Shown in pieces: positions 25,182 to 33,691 of a stretch of 64,000 nucleotides of DNA (positions within the stretch are counted from its first letter, which is position 1; each line of letters opens with the position of its first letter). The stretch covers positions 744,001 through 808,000 of the forward strand of contig CAWGJS010000007.1 of the NCBI GenBank assembly GCA_963822955.1, written 5' to 3'. The translations under genes were made by a program, and so were the position numbers. The DNA is from JAJYUU01 sp963822955. Its GTDB lineage: Bacteria > Actinomycetota > Actinomycetes > Streptosporangiales > Streptosporangiaceae. The notes under the pieces were generated by a model that saw only the letters and a list, made by a program, of their open reading frames with translations, did not search any database and was not told the origin of the DNA.

Positions 25182-27361
25182 GCTTTTTCCAGGAACGCGG
25201 TCTGCTCGGCGTCGGTCAGCGCCCGCACGGCCGCAGCAAGACCGGGCTGGCCGGCGAGCGCCGGATCGGTATCGACGAGCCTGATCGCTTCCCCTCGTGC
25301 CTGGCCGATCAGGTCCTCGTCGCGAAGCAGCTGCAGCAGTTTCAGGCTGGACTTGCGGCCGGCCTGCGCGGTGCCGAGCACGTCACCCTCGCGGCGCTGC
25401 TCGAGGTCAATCCTGGAGAGCGCGAAACCGTCTACCGTGTCGGCAACCGCATCCAGCCGGGCCCGCGCCGGGGCCGCCTCCGGCGCCTCGGTGACCAGCA
25501 GGCACAGGCCAGGATCGGTACCGCGACCGACTCGGCCGCGCAGCTGGTGAAGCTGGGAGACCCCGAACCGGTCCGCGTCCATGATCACCATCACGGCAGC
25601 ATTCGGCACGTCCACGCCCACCTCGACGACAGTCGTCGTGACGAGCACGTCCACCAGCCCATCGGCGAACGCCAGCATGACCTTGTCCTTGTCGTCCGGC
25701 GGCAGGCGGCCGTGCAGGATGGCGAGCCGCAGCCCGGCCAGCGGGCCGGCAGCCAGTTCGGCCGCGAGGTCCAGCACGGCGATTGGCGGCCGCGCCGGGC
25801 CGTCGTCGGCACTGGCGGGCTCATCGGAGCCGGCCGGCTCATCGCCGCCGATCCGCGGGCAGACGACGTACGCCTGGCGGCCGCGGGCCACCTCCTCCCT
25901 GATCCGCTCCCAGGTCCTGGCCAGGTAGTGCGGCCGCTCGGCAACGGGCACCACATGCGTGCTGATCGGCGACCGGCCAGCCGGCAACTCGGTCAGGGTG
26001 GAGACATCGAGGTCACCGAATACCGTCATGGCCACCGTCCTGGGGATCGGTGTGGCGGTCATGACCAGCATGTGCGGCCGCCCGTCGCCGGCCTTGTCGC
26101 GCAGCGCATCGCGCTGCTCCACCCCGAACCGGTGCTGTTCGTCGATGACCACGAGGCCGAGGTCGGCGAACTGGACCCGGTCCTCGAGCAGCGCATGCGT
26201 GCCGATGATGATCCCGGCCTCTCCCGATTCCGCCTCGACCAGTGCCTTGCGCCGCGACGCTGCTCCCATCGACCCGGTCATCAGGGTCAGCCTGGTCGCA
26301 TCGTCCGCGCCACCCAGCTGGCCAGCCATGCCAAGCGGCCCGAGCAGGTGCGAGAGCGACCGGAAATGCTGCTGCGCCAGCACCTCGGTCGGCGCCAGCA
26401 GCGCGGCCTGCCCGGCTGCGTCGACGACCTGGAGCATCGCCCGCAGCGCGATGATCGTCTTGCCGGAGCCGACCTCGCCTTGCAGCAGCCGGTGCATCGG
26501 ATGGTCGCGCGCCAGGTCCGCACTGATCGTGGCGCCTGCCGCGCGCTGTCCCGCTGTCAGCTCGAACGGGACGGCCGCGTCGAAGGCGGCCAGCAGCCCG
26601 CCCTCGACCGGGGGCCGCGGGATGGCGCTGTAGCTTACCGCCGCGAGCCGGCGCTGGGCGAGCAGGACCTGAAGGGCGAACGCCTCGTCCCACTTCAGCC
26701 TGGTGCGGGAGCGCTGGACGTCGGCCTCGTCCACCGGCCGGTGGATCCCGCGCAGCGCGTCAGCAAAGCCGCGCAGCCCGAGCCGGGCGCGCATCTCGGC
26801 AGGCAGCGGATCATCAGGCACGTCCAGCACGTCCAGTGCGATGCGGACGGAGTCGGCGATCCGCCAGGACGCCATCTGGGCGCTCGCCCGGTACACCGGG
26901 ATGAGCTCGCTGGCGAATTCCGCCGCCCTGGCTCCCGAGTTGCCCTCGCCAAGCAGCTCGTACTCCGGGTGGGTGAGCTGGCGCTTGCCACGGAAACTGG
27001 ACACCTGACCAGAGAACAGCCCCCGGACGCCCGGACTCAGCTGGTCCTGGCGCCAGTCCTGCCGGCCGTGGCCGAAGAATGTCAGCGTCAGCTTCCCGCG
27101 GCCGTCAGTCACGATGGCTTCGAAAATAGACCCGGAACGGCGGTTCATCTTCCGCACGGAGGTCTTGGCGACCTCGGCCTGCACGGTGACGTAATCGCCG
27201 TCGCGCAGCGCTGCCAGGTCGGTCAGCTCGCCGCGCTTGTCGTAGCGGCGCGGGTAGTAGGCCAGCAGGTCTCCGACGGTGCGCAGGTCAAACACCGAGG
27301 CCAGTCGCTTGGCCGCCTTGTCACCGACGACCAGGCGCAGCGGGTCAGCAACGACCGCCAT
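25178..27361 (-). CDS. recG: ATP-dependent DNA helicase RecG
   Basis: Rescues stalled forks and processes Holliday junctions. ATG 27361 after GGAAGGG gives 727 residues. Wedge/OB domain about 60-170; Walker A GEVGSGKT; DEQH box in VIDEQHRFGVEQRDALR; MTATPIPRT; helicase C-terminal motif GRVGRGTDPGLCLLV. Divergent from rpmB across 180 bp, which must hold both promoters, although I see no clear consensus elements there. Confidence 0.95.
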   Translation of the reverse strand: MAVVADPLRLVVGDKAAKRLASVFDLRTVGDLLAYYPRRYDKRGELTDLAALRDGDYVTVQAEVAKTSVRKMNRRSGSIFEAIVTDGRGKLTLTFFGHGRQDWRQDQLSPGVRGLFSGQVSSFRGKRQLTHPEYELLGEGNSGARAAEFASELIPVYRASAQMASWRIADSVRIALDVLDVPDDPLPAEMRARLGLRGFADALRGIHRPVDEADVQRSRTRLKWDEAFALQVLLAQRRLAAVSYSAIPRPPVEGGLLAAFDAAVPFELTAGQRAAGATISADLARDHPMHRLLQGEVGSGKTIIALRAMLQVVDAAGQAALLAPTEVLAQQHFRSLSHLLGPLGMAGQLGGADDATRLTLMTGSMGAASRRKALVEAESGEAGIIIGTHALLEDRVQFADLGLVVIDEQHRFGVEQRDALRDKAGDGRPHMLVMTATPIPRTVAMTVFGDLDVSTLTELPAGRSPISTHVVPVAERPHYLARTWERIREEVARGRQAYVVCPRIGGDEPAGSDEPASADDGPARPPIAVLDLAAELAAGPLAGLRLAILHGRLPPDDKDKVMLAFADGLVDVLVTTTVVEVGVDVPNAAVMVIMDADRFGVSQLHQLRGRVGRGTDPGLCLLVTEAPEAAPARARLDAVADTVDGFALSRIDLEQRREGDVLGTAQAGRKSSLKLLQLLRDEDLIGQARGEAIRLVDTDPALAGQPGLAAAVRALTDAEQTAFLEKA

Positions 27362-27541
27362 GATGCTACCCTTCCGCCCTCTCCACCACAGACGCAAGGA
27401 TAGGCGGCGCCACTGTCAGGAGGCTGGCTTCCAGGAGGGTGGGTTCGCGCGCTACCCGGTTCGTCGGATACGCTTACCCGACTGGCGTGGCGCGTGCCGC
27501 GCTGCCAGTAACCCATTAATCTCCCGAACTGGAGCGATCCC

Positions 27542-27727
27542 GTGGCTTCCGTTTGCGATGTGTGCGGCAAGGGGCCGGGCTTCGGCAACAACGTGTCGCA
27601 CTCGCACCGCCGCACCCCGCGCCGCTGGAACCCGAATATTCAGCGCGTGCGCGCGATGGTCGGCAAGACGCCGCGCCGTCTCAACGTGTGCACTTCCTGC
27701 ATCAAGGCAGGCAAGGTCAGCCGCTAG
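27542..27727 (+). CDS. rpmB: 50S ribosomal protein L28 (zinc form)
   Basis: 61 residues from GTG 27542 (GGAG a few bases upstream). MASVCDVCGKGPGFGNNVSHS start and C-terminal VCTSCIKAGKV: the CDVC and CTSC pairs make a zinc site, the C+ type. Its last 11 bases overlap the convergent thiD stop. Confidence 0.95.
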   Translation: MASVCDVCGKGPGFGNNVSHSHRRTPRRWNPNIQRVRAMVGKTPRRLNVCTSCIKAGKVSR

Positions 27728-28553
27728 CAGGCGCGGCTGCTCCGCTGCGGAGCCGCCAGCCATGATCAACTGGCCCGATCCCTGCGCCCAGCGGGAATCC
27801 CGCTGCGATCGCGCCGGTCACGTAGTCCTTGGCCGCCCTGACCGCGGCTGGCATCTGGTCTCCGAGTGCCAGCCTGGACGCGATCGCTGACGCGAGCGTG
27901 CAGCCGGTCCCGTGAGTGTGAAGGCTGACGACCCGCTCCCCCGGCACCCGGATGACGTTGGAGCCGTCGAACAGCAGGTCGACCGGGCTGCCCGGCAGGT
28001 GGCCGCCCTTCACGAGGACCCACTGCGGGCCCATCGCGCTGATCATCTTCGCGGCGGCGAGCATCTGCGCCTCGTCGCTGATCTTCGTTCCGGTCAGTAG
28101 CTCGGCTTCGAGCAGGTTCGGCGTGACGATCGTCGCGAGTGGCAGCAGCCGTTCCCTGACCGCCTCCAGGGTGCCGGCGGACAGCAGGCTGTCTCCGTGC
28201 TTGGAGATCGCGACCGGATCGACCACCACCGGCGCTGCGACTCCGGCCAGCACGTCGCACACCGTGCGCACCAGCTCGGGAGAGGCCAGCATCCCGGTCT
28301 TGATGGCCTGCGCGCCGATGTCGCCGAGCACCGAGTCGAGCTGAGCCTTCACGGCCTCCGGCGGCAGTTCCCAGTAGCCCTGGACGCCGACCGAGTTCTG
28401 CGCCGTAACGGCGCAGATGACGGTCATGCCGTGGACGCCGAGCGCCAGCATCGTCTTCAGGTCAGCCTGGATGCCGGCGCCCCCGCCGGAGTCAGAGCCC
28501 GCGATAGCCAGGACTCGGGGCGGCGTCGGCGACGATCGTGCGGCTGACGACAT
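27717..28553 (-). CDS. thiD: Hydroxymethylpyrimidine/phosphomethylpyrimidine kinase
   Basis: Makes HMP pyrophosphate for thiamine. ATG 28553 gives 278 residues; longer starts reach into the neighbouring gene. AIAGSDSGGGAGIQADLKT (about 15-33) binds the pyrimidine, and the anion hole/ATP site HTHGTGCTLASAIA lies near 238-251. With thiL 1 kb away it indicates thiamine synthesis, but no thiamine riboswitch (TPP box) is visible nearby. Confidence 0.94.
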   Translation of the reverse strand: MSSAARSSPTPPRVLAIAGSDSGGGAGIQADLKTMLALGVHGMTVICAVTAQNSVGVQGYWELPPEAVKAQLDSVLGDIGAQAIKTGMLASPELVRTVCDVLAGVAAPVVVDPVAISKHGDSLLSAGTLEAVRERLLPLATIVTPNLLEAELLTGTKISDEAQMLAAAKMISAMGPQWVLVKGGHLPGSPVDLLFDGSNVIRVPGERVVSLHTHGTGCTLASAIASRLALGDQMPAAVRAAKDYVTGAIAAGFPLGAGIGPVDHGWRLRSGAAAPASG

Positions 28554-28605
28554 GAACACCAGCTTACGGACGTCCGCCCGCGTGCCGGGCGGCCGGGCGC
28601 GGCGG

Positions 28606-29559
28606 CTACCCCCCGTCTCCGTGTGAAGGTCCCGCCCACCCTGACTTGAACGTGCAGCTCTGCCCGTTGTAGACGCAGCTGGTCGGCGCGACCGCCGAAC
28701 CGACCCCGGATACCAGGAACGTGAATCCGTACAGCTGATGATCCCCGCCGGACTGGCCGCCATCGCCCTGGCCGTCACCGGGCATCTGCCATGCCTGACC
28801 GCTGCCGCTCGCCGTGCCGCTGTCGCGGGTAGTGCGCTGCCAGCTAGCACCCGCGACCGTGCGGATCTTGTCTCCAGCCAGGACGAAGGCCAGGCTCCAG
28901 TCCCTGATCGCACGCTTGCCGTACACGCTGATCCTGATCGTGAACTTGCCGTCCGGGCTCGGCAGCGCGAAGTAGCTGAAGGTCAGGCCCGAGACGGCGG
29001 TGCGGCCGCGCCGGCCGGTGCCCCCCGCCGGGTTCGCGCCCGATTTCCGCGGTTGCTTCAGCCGGTTCTTCCCGGCCGCCGCGAGTGAGCCCGAGCCCTT
29101 GCTGCTACCGGCGGGAGAGCAGCCGTCGCTATGGCAGTGCTGCAGCTGGGTCGCGTTGTTGGGGAACTGCAGCAAGGCGGCGTGCGGAGAGTAGATCCAC
29201 AGCGACGCCGCGATGACAAAACCGCTGGCGGCTGCGAACCACGGCGTCACCAGCAGGCCGCGCGCGGCTCCGCGCAGCACGCCGGCGCGATTGCCGGGAG
29301 TGCTCGTGCTGCTAGGCAAGCGGAATGCGCGCAGGGGGATGCGGCGCTGACGGGTGCGCGCATGACTTGCCGCCTTCGCCCGGGCTGGCAGCGGCAACGG
29401 GGCGGTATCGACAGCATCAGGATCCGCGGGCCACGGGTCTTCGAGCACCGCGATCGCCGTGTTCGCGGCAGCACTCAGCTGGGCGCGCCGGGCCGAGCTC
29501 TCGGCTTTCCGTTGCGCCCTGTGCCAGGGCACGCGCTCTTTGCGATGGCGGGGCATCAA
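28606..29559 (-). CDS. Membrane-anchored protein with CBM2-like domain
   Basis: 317 residues, unnamed. A basic cytoplasmic part (about 1-95) with scattered RxxR, one membrane helix (about 100-122, LLVTPWFAAASGFVIAASLW), a low-complexity linker, then from about 190 a beta-rich external domain. KFTIRISVYGKRAIRDWSLAF, GASWQR and APTSCVYNGQSC match the W/N-G-C landmarks of family 2 carbohydrate-binding modules, whose usual ligands are cellulose or xylan. The domain has a Gly/Asp/Gln-rich insertion. Lies between thiD and thiL but is unlikely to be a thiamine gene; possible link to the cellulases at 60-63 kb is inference. Confidence 0.6.
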   Translation of the reverse strand: MMPRHRKERVPWHRAQRKAESSARRAQLSAAANTAIAVLEDPWPADPDAVDTAPLPLPARAKAASHARTRQRRIPLRAFRLPSSTSTPGNRAGVLRGAARGLLVTPWFAAASGFVIAASLWIYSPHAALLQFPNNATQLQHCHSDGCSPAGSSKGSGSLAAAGKNRLKQPRKSGANPAGGTGRRGRTAVSGLTFSYFALPSPDGKFTIRISVYGKRAIRDWSLAFVLAGDKIRTVAGASWQRTTRDSGTASGSGQAWQMPGDGQGDGGQSGGDHQLYGFTFLVSGVGSAVAPTSCVYNGQSCTFKSGWAGPSHGDGG

Positions 29560-29623
29560 CGGCGTTATATCAAGCCCGGGCCGTGATGGGCCAGTGCCGA
29601 ACTAGCGACGTCGCGGCCGGGCG

Positions 29624-30628
29624 CTAATTTCCCAGTCGGGGGAAGTGATCCCAGCCTGCGCCGCTCCATGGCTTGGAGTCGACCAGGACCCCGGTCCCGA
29701 GGCTGACGTTCCCGATGACAGACCAGCCGTCCGGGACTTTCGATCGAGCCGGGAACGTGGCAGCCAGCGCGTGATCCTCACCGCCCTGCAGGGCCCATCC
29801 ACGCCAGTCAGACCCGAGCCTGGTGGCAGCCTCCAGCAGCGCCCCGGTGCCGGGCAGCTGGCCGAGCACTACATCGAGACGCACGCCGCTCGCCTCCGCT
29901 ATGTGCCCGAGGTCGGCGACCAGGCCGTCGCTCACGTCGATCATGGCGGTCGCGCCCGCCATGGCTGCCGCAGGCCCGGCGCTGTAATCGGGCCGTGGCC
30001 GGCGGTGCGACGCCACCATCGACTGCAAGCCGACCGTCCAGGACGGATCAGGCGCTCCGAACGCCTGCAGTAGCGCCAGGCCGGCCGCGGACTGACCCAC
30101 CGGGCCGCTGATCGCAATCACGTCGCCCGGCCCGGCGCCCGCCCTGGTCACCGGGTCGCGGCCATTCAGGCTCCCGAGCGCGGTGATCGCCAGGGTGATC
30201 ACGTCAGAGCTGGCGATATCCCCGCCGGCGATGAAGGCACCGGCGCGCTGGCATTCGGTCGCCATTCCCCTGGCGACTTCCAGCACCCAGGCGACTGCAA
30301 GGTCGCCAGGGATGGCCAGCCCGAATAGCAGCGCTGTCGGCTCGGCGCCCATCGCGGCGATATCGGCGAGATTCTGAGCGGCCGCCTTGACACCGATATC
30401 GGGGGCGGCTGACCACTCGCGGCGAAAATGACGGCCCTCGATGAGCAGGTCGGTGCTGGCTACCACACGGCCGTCGGGTGCCGGGACCACCGCGCCGTCA
30501 TCCCCCGCGCCAATGGCATCTGCCGGGTCCGGCGGGAGTACCGCTCGGATCGCCGATATCAGGCCGAACTCGCCGAAATCTGCAACGGTAATGAGGGCGT
30601 CCTTGCTGATCGACTCGCTGCCTATCAC
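29624..30628 (-). CDS. thiL: Thiamine-monophosphate kinase
   Basis: Phosphorylates thiamine phosphate to the active pyrophosphate. 334-residue AIR-synthase-like fold: GAGDDGAVVPAPDG, ASTDLLIEGRHF metal-binding Asp, AAQNLADIAAMGAEP, and a C-terminal GGEDHALAATFP. Start GTG 30628 after AAGGA. Divergent from the Lrp-domain gene by 53 bp. Confidence 0.93.
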   Translation of the reverse strand: MIGSESISKDALITVADFGEFGLISAIRAVLPPDPADAIGAGDDGAVVPAPDGRVVASTDLLIEGRHFRREWSAAPDIGVKAAAQNLADIAAMGAEPTALLFGLAIPGDLAVAWVLEVARGMATECQRAGAFIAGGDIASSDVITLAITALGSLNGRDPVTRAGAGPGDVIAISGPVGQSAAGLALLQAFGAPDPSWTVGLQSMVASHRRPRPDYSAGPAAAMAGATAMIDVSDGLVADLGHIAEASGVRLDVVLGQLPGTGALLEAATRLGSDWRGWALQGGEDHALAATFPARSKVPDGWSVIGNVSLGTGVLVDSKPWSGAGWDHFPRLGN

Positions 30629-30681
30629 AGCGCTTCCTTACGGTAGCGTTGCCGTGACACCCACAACTGTGGAGGGGCGCC

Positions 30682-30915
30682 ATGGTCCACGCGTACATTC
30701 TCGTCCAGACCGAGGTCGGGAAGGCCGCTGATGTGGCTGTCGCGATCGCGCAGATCGCTGGCGTGACCCAGGCTGATGACGTCACCGGGCCGTATGACGT
30801 GATAGTCCGAGCCGAGTCGGACAACGTGGACGACCTCGGTCGGCTGGTGGTCGCTCAGATCCAGGGAGTCGCTGGCATTACCAGGACGCTGACCTGCCCG
30901 ATCGTGCACATCTAG
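30682..30915 (+). CDS. Stand-alone Lrp/AsnC ligand-binding domain protein
   Basis: 77-residue protein consisting only of the RAM (amino-acid-responsive) domain of Lrp/AsnC factors, without the DNA-binding part. VHAYILVQTEVGKAADV opens the ferredoxin-like fold and GVAGITRTLTCPIVHI closes it; VTGPYDVIVRAES is the usual core. GGAGGGG lies upstream of ATG 30682. Such proteins form small rings and may sense amino acids or tune other Lrp proteins; the function here is open. A tandem repeat array follows 11 bp after the stop. Confidence 0.88.
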   Translation: MVHAYILVQTEVGKAADVAVAIAQIAGVTQADDVTGPYDVIVRAESDNVDDLGRLVVAQIQGVAGITRTLTCPIVHI

Positions 30916-30926
30916 AGCCGCGCTCG

Positions 30927-31045
30927 GCTGGAACTCCGCTCAGCTAGAACTCCGCTCAGCTAGAACTCCGCTCAGCTAGAACTCCGCTCAGCTAGAACTC
31001 CGCTCAGCTAGAACTCCGCTCAGCTAGAACTCCGCTCAGCTAAAA
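30927..31045. repeat. 16-bp tandem repeat between convergent genes
   Basis: Seven head-to-tail 16-bp units (consensus GCTAGAACTCCGCTCA, the first with one mismatch, 30927-31038) plus a partial eighth (GCTAAAACT) fill the space between the Lrp-domain gene and cofC. Every unit carries CTAG, a stop codon on either strand, and the cofC stop itself (31040-31042) is in the last partial unit. No spacers, so not CRISPR. No strong hairpin or T-run. Confidence 0.95.
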
Positions 31046-31720
31046 CTGGGCCAGCAGCGCGCGGGTGCGCGGGCCAAGCCCGATCTCGGCGGCTAGGCGC
31101 AGGCCGTCCATTGTGTCCACGTCCCGCCGCAGCCCCTTTCCCGATTCGATCTCCACTGCGCCGCTCGCCAGGTGCCGGTCCCTGGAGGCCGGGCCGAATT
31201 GCGGCCGGAACTGCGAGCCTGGCGCGGCCGCATAGAGCACCGTGCCGGTTCCGTCCGCGTCGGGCACGAACGCGACGCCGAACCGGGCGGCGTCGGCCAG
31301 CGCCGCAGTGAGCTCCGCTGGCCGCGCTGCAGGCACGTCTCCCGCCAGCCCCGCGCGACCCCGTTCCGGCCAGGTGGATTCTGAATAAGCCGCGCCGTAG
31401 ACCAGTGCGTCGTTGAGCCCGGCCGCGGGAGCGTCCGGCAGGACCAGTGCGCCGAGGCCAGCCGCGATGTCCGTGACCGCCGGATCATCAGTAACGACCA
31501 GGACAGCGCTAACGGAGTCAGCGCTCACCGCCGCCGCGATCGTGTCGGCCGCCATGGCCAGCGCCAGCTCGGACCGCAGCTGGCCTGCGATCCCGGTAAG
31601 CCGGGATTTGGCCTGAGCAAGTACCTTGACGGGGATCACGAGTGACCAGCTCAGTGGCTGAGGTCGGGCAGACTGTCGGGTGACCGGCTCAGCTGTCTCT
31701 GGGGCGGCGTCGGGTGCCAT
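31040..31720 (-). CDS. cofC: Phosphoenolpyruvate/2-phospho-L-lactate guanylyltransferase (F420 biosynthesis)
   Basis: Makes the guanylylated three-carbon precursor of coenzyme F420 (fbiD/cofC; in actinobacteria the substrate is phosphoenolpyruvate). The ATG at 31720, 8 bases after GGGAGGA, gives 226 residues; a longer frame runs past it. SLVIPVKVLAQAKSRL gives the nucleotide site and DVDTMDGLRLA near the end the acidic loop. The C-terminal stop falls in the tandem repeat. The rest of the F420 genes are not in the window. Confidence 0.9.
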   Translation of the reverse strand: MAPDAAPETAEPVTRQSARPQPLSWSLVIPVKVLAQAKSRLTGIAGQLRSELALAMAADTIAAAVSADSVSAVLVVTDDPAVTDIAAGLGALVLPDAPAAGLNDALVYGAAYSESTWPERGRAGLAGDVPAARPAELTAALADAARFGVAFVPDADGTGTVLYAAAPGSQFRPQFGPASRDRHLASGAVEIESGKGLRRDVDTMDGLRLAAEIGLGPRTRALLAQF

Positions 31721-31801
31721 GCGTATGATCCTCCCGCGACGCCTCGACACGGCATCGCGGGACCGGACAGACTGAGGCTGGAGCACGGCCGGAGGGAACC
31801 G

Positions 31802-32629
31802 ATGGCAGGCAAGGCGGCGCGCAGACCGGCTGACGGCACCTACTCGCGCGCCTGGCGGAATTTCTCGAAGGTCCTACTGCGGCCGGGGATCCGGATGATG
31901 ATGCGGCTGGACTGGCATGGTCAGGAGAACATCCCGGCTGACGGCCCGGTCATCCTGGCCGCCAACCACCTGTCGTACATGGACATCTTCGCGGTGTCGC
32001 TCTTCGCCGACAGCGCCCGCCGGTACCCCGTGTTCCTGGCCAAGTCATCACTGTTCACGATCCCGGTCGTTGGACCGGTCATCACCCGGCTCGGCCAGCT
32101 GCCGGTTTACCGCGGCCAGGCTGACGCGGGCCTGGTGCTCAGGCAGGCCGCAGAGCTCGCCGCCAAGAACAACGCTTGCGTGATCTTCTACCCCGAGGCC
32201 ACGGTGACCAGGGATCCGGAGCAGTGGCCGATGGTCGCCAAGACCGGCGTGGCCCGGCTGGCGCTGGAAAAGAACATCCCGGTCGTGCCGATCGCCCACT
32301 GGGGCGCGCAGCGGATCCTGCCGTACGGCAAGTTCGTGCCGAAGTTCCTGCCGCGCAAGACCGTGCAGATTGTCGCCGGACCCGCTGTCGACTTGTCGGA
32401 GTTCGCAGGCCAGCCGCTGAGCAACGCAGTACTGCGGCGGGCCACGGACAAGATCATGACAACGGTCGCGGGGCTGCTCGGCGGACTGCGCGGGGAGCAG
32501 CCGCCCGCGGAGTTCTACCACCCGGCCGTCGCCAGGCGAAAGCTGCGCCAGGACCTGCGCGCCCTCCAGGAGGCGAACCAGCAGGACGGCGCGGACCCGG
32601 CGGCCCCGATGGGACCGGCAGCACGGTGA
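31802..32629 (+). CDS. plsC: 1-acyl-sn-glycerol-3-phosphate acyltransferase family protein
   Basis: Adds the second acyl chain to lysophosphatidate. 275 residues, membrane-associated. The catalytic HX4D is NHLSYMD (about 58-64); the second box reads FYPEATVTRD rather than the usual FPEGTRS, a mild variation in the acceptor site. A basic C-terminal extension (about 225-275). AGGGAACCG precedes ATG 31802. It overlaps gpsA by four bases, so one phospholipid operon. Confidence 0.9.
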   Translation: MAGKAARRPADGTYSRAWRNFSKVLLRPGIRMMMRLDWHGQENIPADGPVILAANHLSYMDIFAVSLFADSARRYPVFLAKSSLFTIPVVGPVITRLGQLPVYRGQADAGLVLRQAAELAAKNNACVIFYPEATVTRDPEQWPMVAKTGVARLALEKNIPVVPIAHWGAQRILPYGKFVPKFLPRKTVQIVAGPAVDLSEFAGQPLSNAVLRRATDKIMTTVAGLLGGLRGEQPPAEFYHPAVARRKLRQDLRALQEANQQDGADPAAPMGPAAR

Positions 32630-33630
32630 GAGCAGCCGTGCTCGGCGCCGGGGCCTGGGGCACGACGTACGCCCAGGTACTCCTCGACGCCGGTACTCCC
32701 GTTACGCTCTGGTGCCGCCGGCCCGAGCTGGCCGACACCATCAACTCAACGAGGACGTCGCCTGGCTACCTGCCGGGCATCGTGCTGCCCGCCGGGCTGC
32801 GAGCCACTGCCGATCCGGGGGCGGCGCTTGCTGGTGCCGACCTCGTGGTGCTGGCGGTTCCGGCTCAGACGCTGCGGCAGAACCTGGCCGGCTGGCGCGA
32901 TCTGCTGCCGTCAGGGGCGTTGCTCCTCAGCCTGATAAAGGGCATCGAACTCGTCACCGGGTACCGGATGAGCCAGGTCATAGCCGAGATAACCGGCGCC
33001 AGCCCGGACCGGATCGCGGTGATCTCCGGGCCGAACCTGGCGCCGGAGATAGCTGCCAGGCAGTACTGCGCCACCGTGGTGGCCTGCGCCGACGAGGCGG
33101 TAGCCGAGCAGCTCCAGAAGGCCTGCCACACCGGTTACTTCCGCCCGTACACCAACCCGGACGTCGTCGGCTGCGAGCTGGGCGGCGCGGTCAAGAACGT
33201 GATCGCGCTTGCGGTCGGCATCGCGAGCGGAATGGGCCTGGGCGATAACACCAGGGCGATGCTCATCACCAGGGGCCTGGCCGAGATCGCCAGGCTGGGT
33301 GCTGCTGTGGGTGCAGACCAGCACACCTTCGCCGGCCTTGCGGGGATGGGCGACCTGGTTGCCAGCTGCAGCTCGCCGCTGGCCAGGAACCGGGCGTTCG
33401 GCGAGAAGCTCGGCCGCGGCATTCCGCTGGATGAGGTGCTCGCCAGTACCAGCCATACGGTCGAGGGCGTCAAGTCGTCGGAATCGGTCCTGCAGCTGGC
33501 CCGCGCTCATGGCGTAGAAATGCCGATCACTGAGGTGATAGCCGGGGTCATGCACCGCGGGCTCGAGATCGGCGACGCCGTCTTGTTGCTGGCGAGCAGA
33601 TCTGCCAAGCCTGAGCGTTACGGCATATGA
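32626..33630 (+). CDS. gpsA: Glycerol-3-phosphate dehydrogenase [NAD(P)+]
   Basis: Reduces dihydroxyacetone phosphate to glycerol 3-phosphate for lipids. GTG 32626 overlaps the plsC stop (GTGA), giving 334 residues; the open frame continues upstream inside plsC. GAGAWGTTYA is the NAD motif (about 7-16), ELGGAVKNVIALAVGIASGMGLGDN carries the catalytic Lys, and NTRAMLITRGLAEI follows. Confidence 0.94.
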   Translation: MRAAVLGAGAWGTTYAQVLLDAGTPVTLWCRRPELADTINSTRTSPGYLPGIVLPAGLRATADPGAALAGADLVVLAVPAQTLRQNLAGWRDLLPSGALLLSLIKGIELVTGYRMSQVIAEITGASPDRIAVISGPNLAPEIAARQYCATVVACADEAVAEQLQKACHTGYFRPYTNPDVVGCELGGAVKNVIALAVGIASGMGLGDNTRAMLITRGLAEIARLGAAVGADQHTFAGLAGMGDLVASCSSPLARNRAFGEKLGRGIPLDEVLASTSHTVEGVKSSESVLQLARAHGVEMPITEVIAGVMHRGLEIGDAVLLLASRSAKPERYGI

Positions 33631-33691
33631 GACGCCGGGCAGCTATGAACGTCGTCGGGCCATGGGGCACGACTCGGTGACTGGAGCACGA

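Noticed and set aside
27362..27541. Zur operator at the zinc-type rpmB gene
   Set aside because: No AT-rich palindrome resembling a Zur box is present between recG and rpmB.
27717..29559. Thiamine riboswitch near thiD/thiL
   Set aside because: No CTGAGA or ACCTGATCTGGAT-type core seen upstream of either gene.
30927..31045. Repeat array considered as CRISPR
   Set aside because: Units are 16 bp, directly adjacent, without spacers, and no cas genes are in the window.
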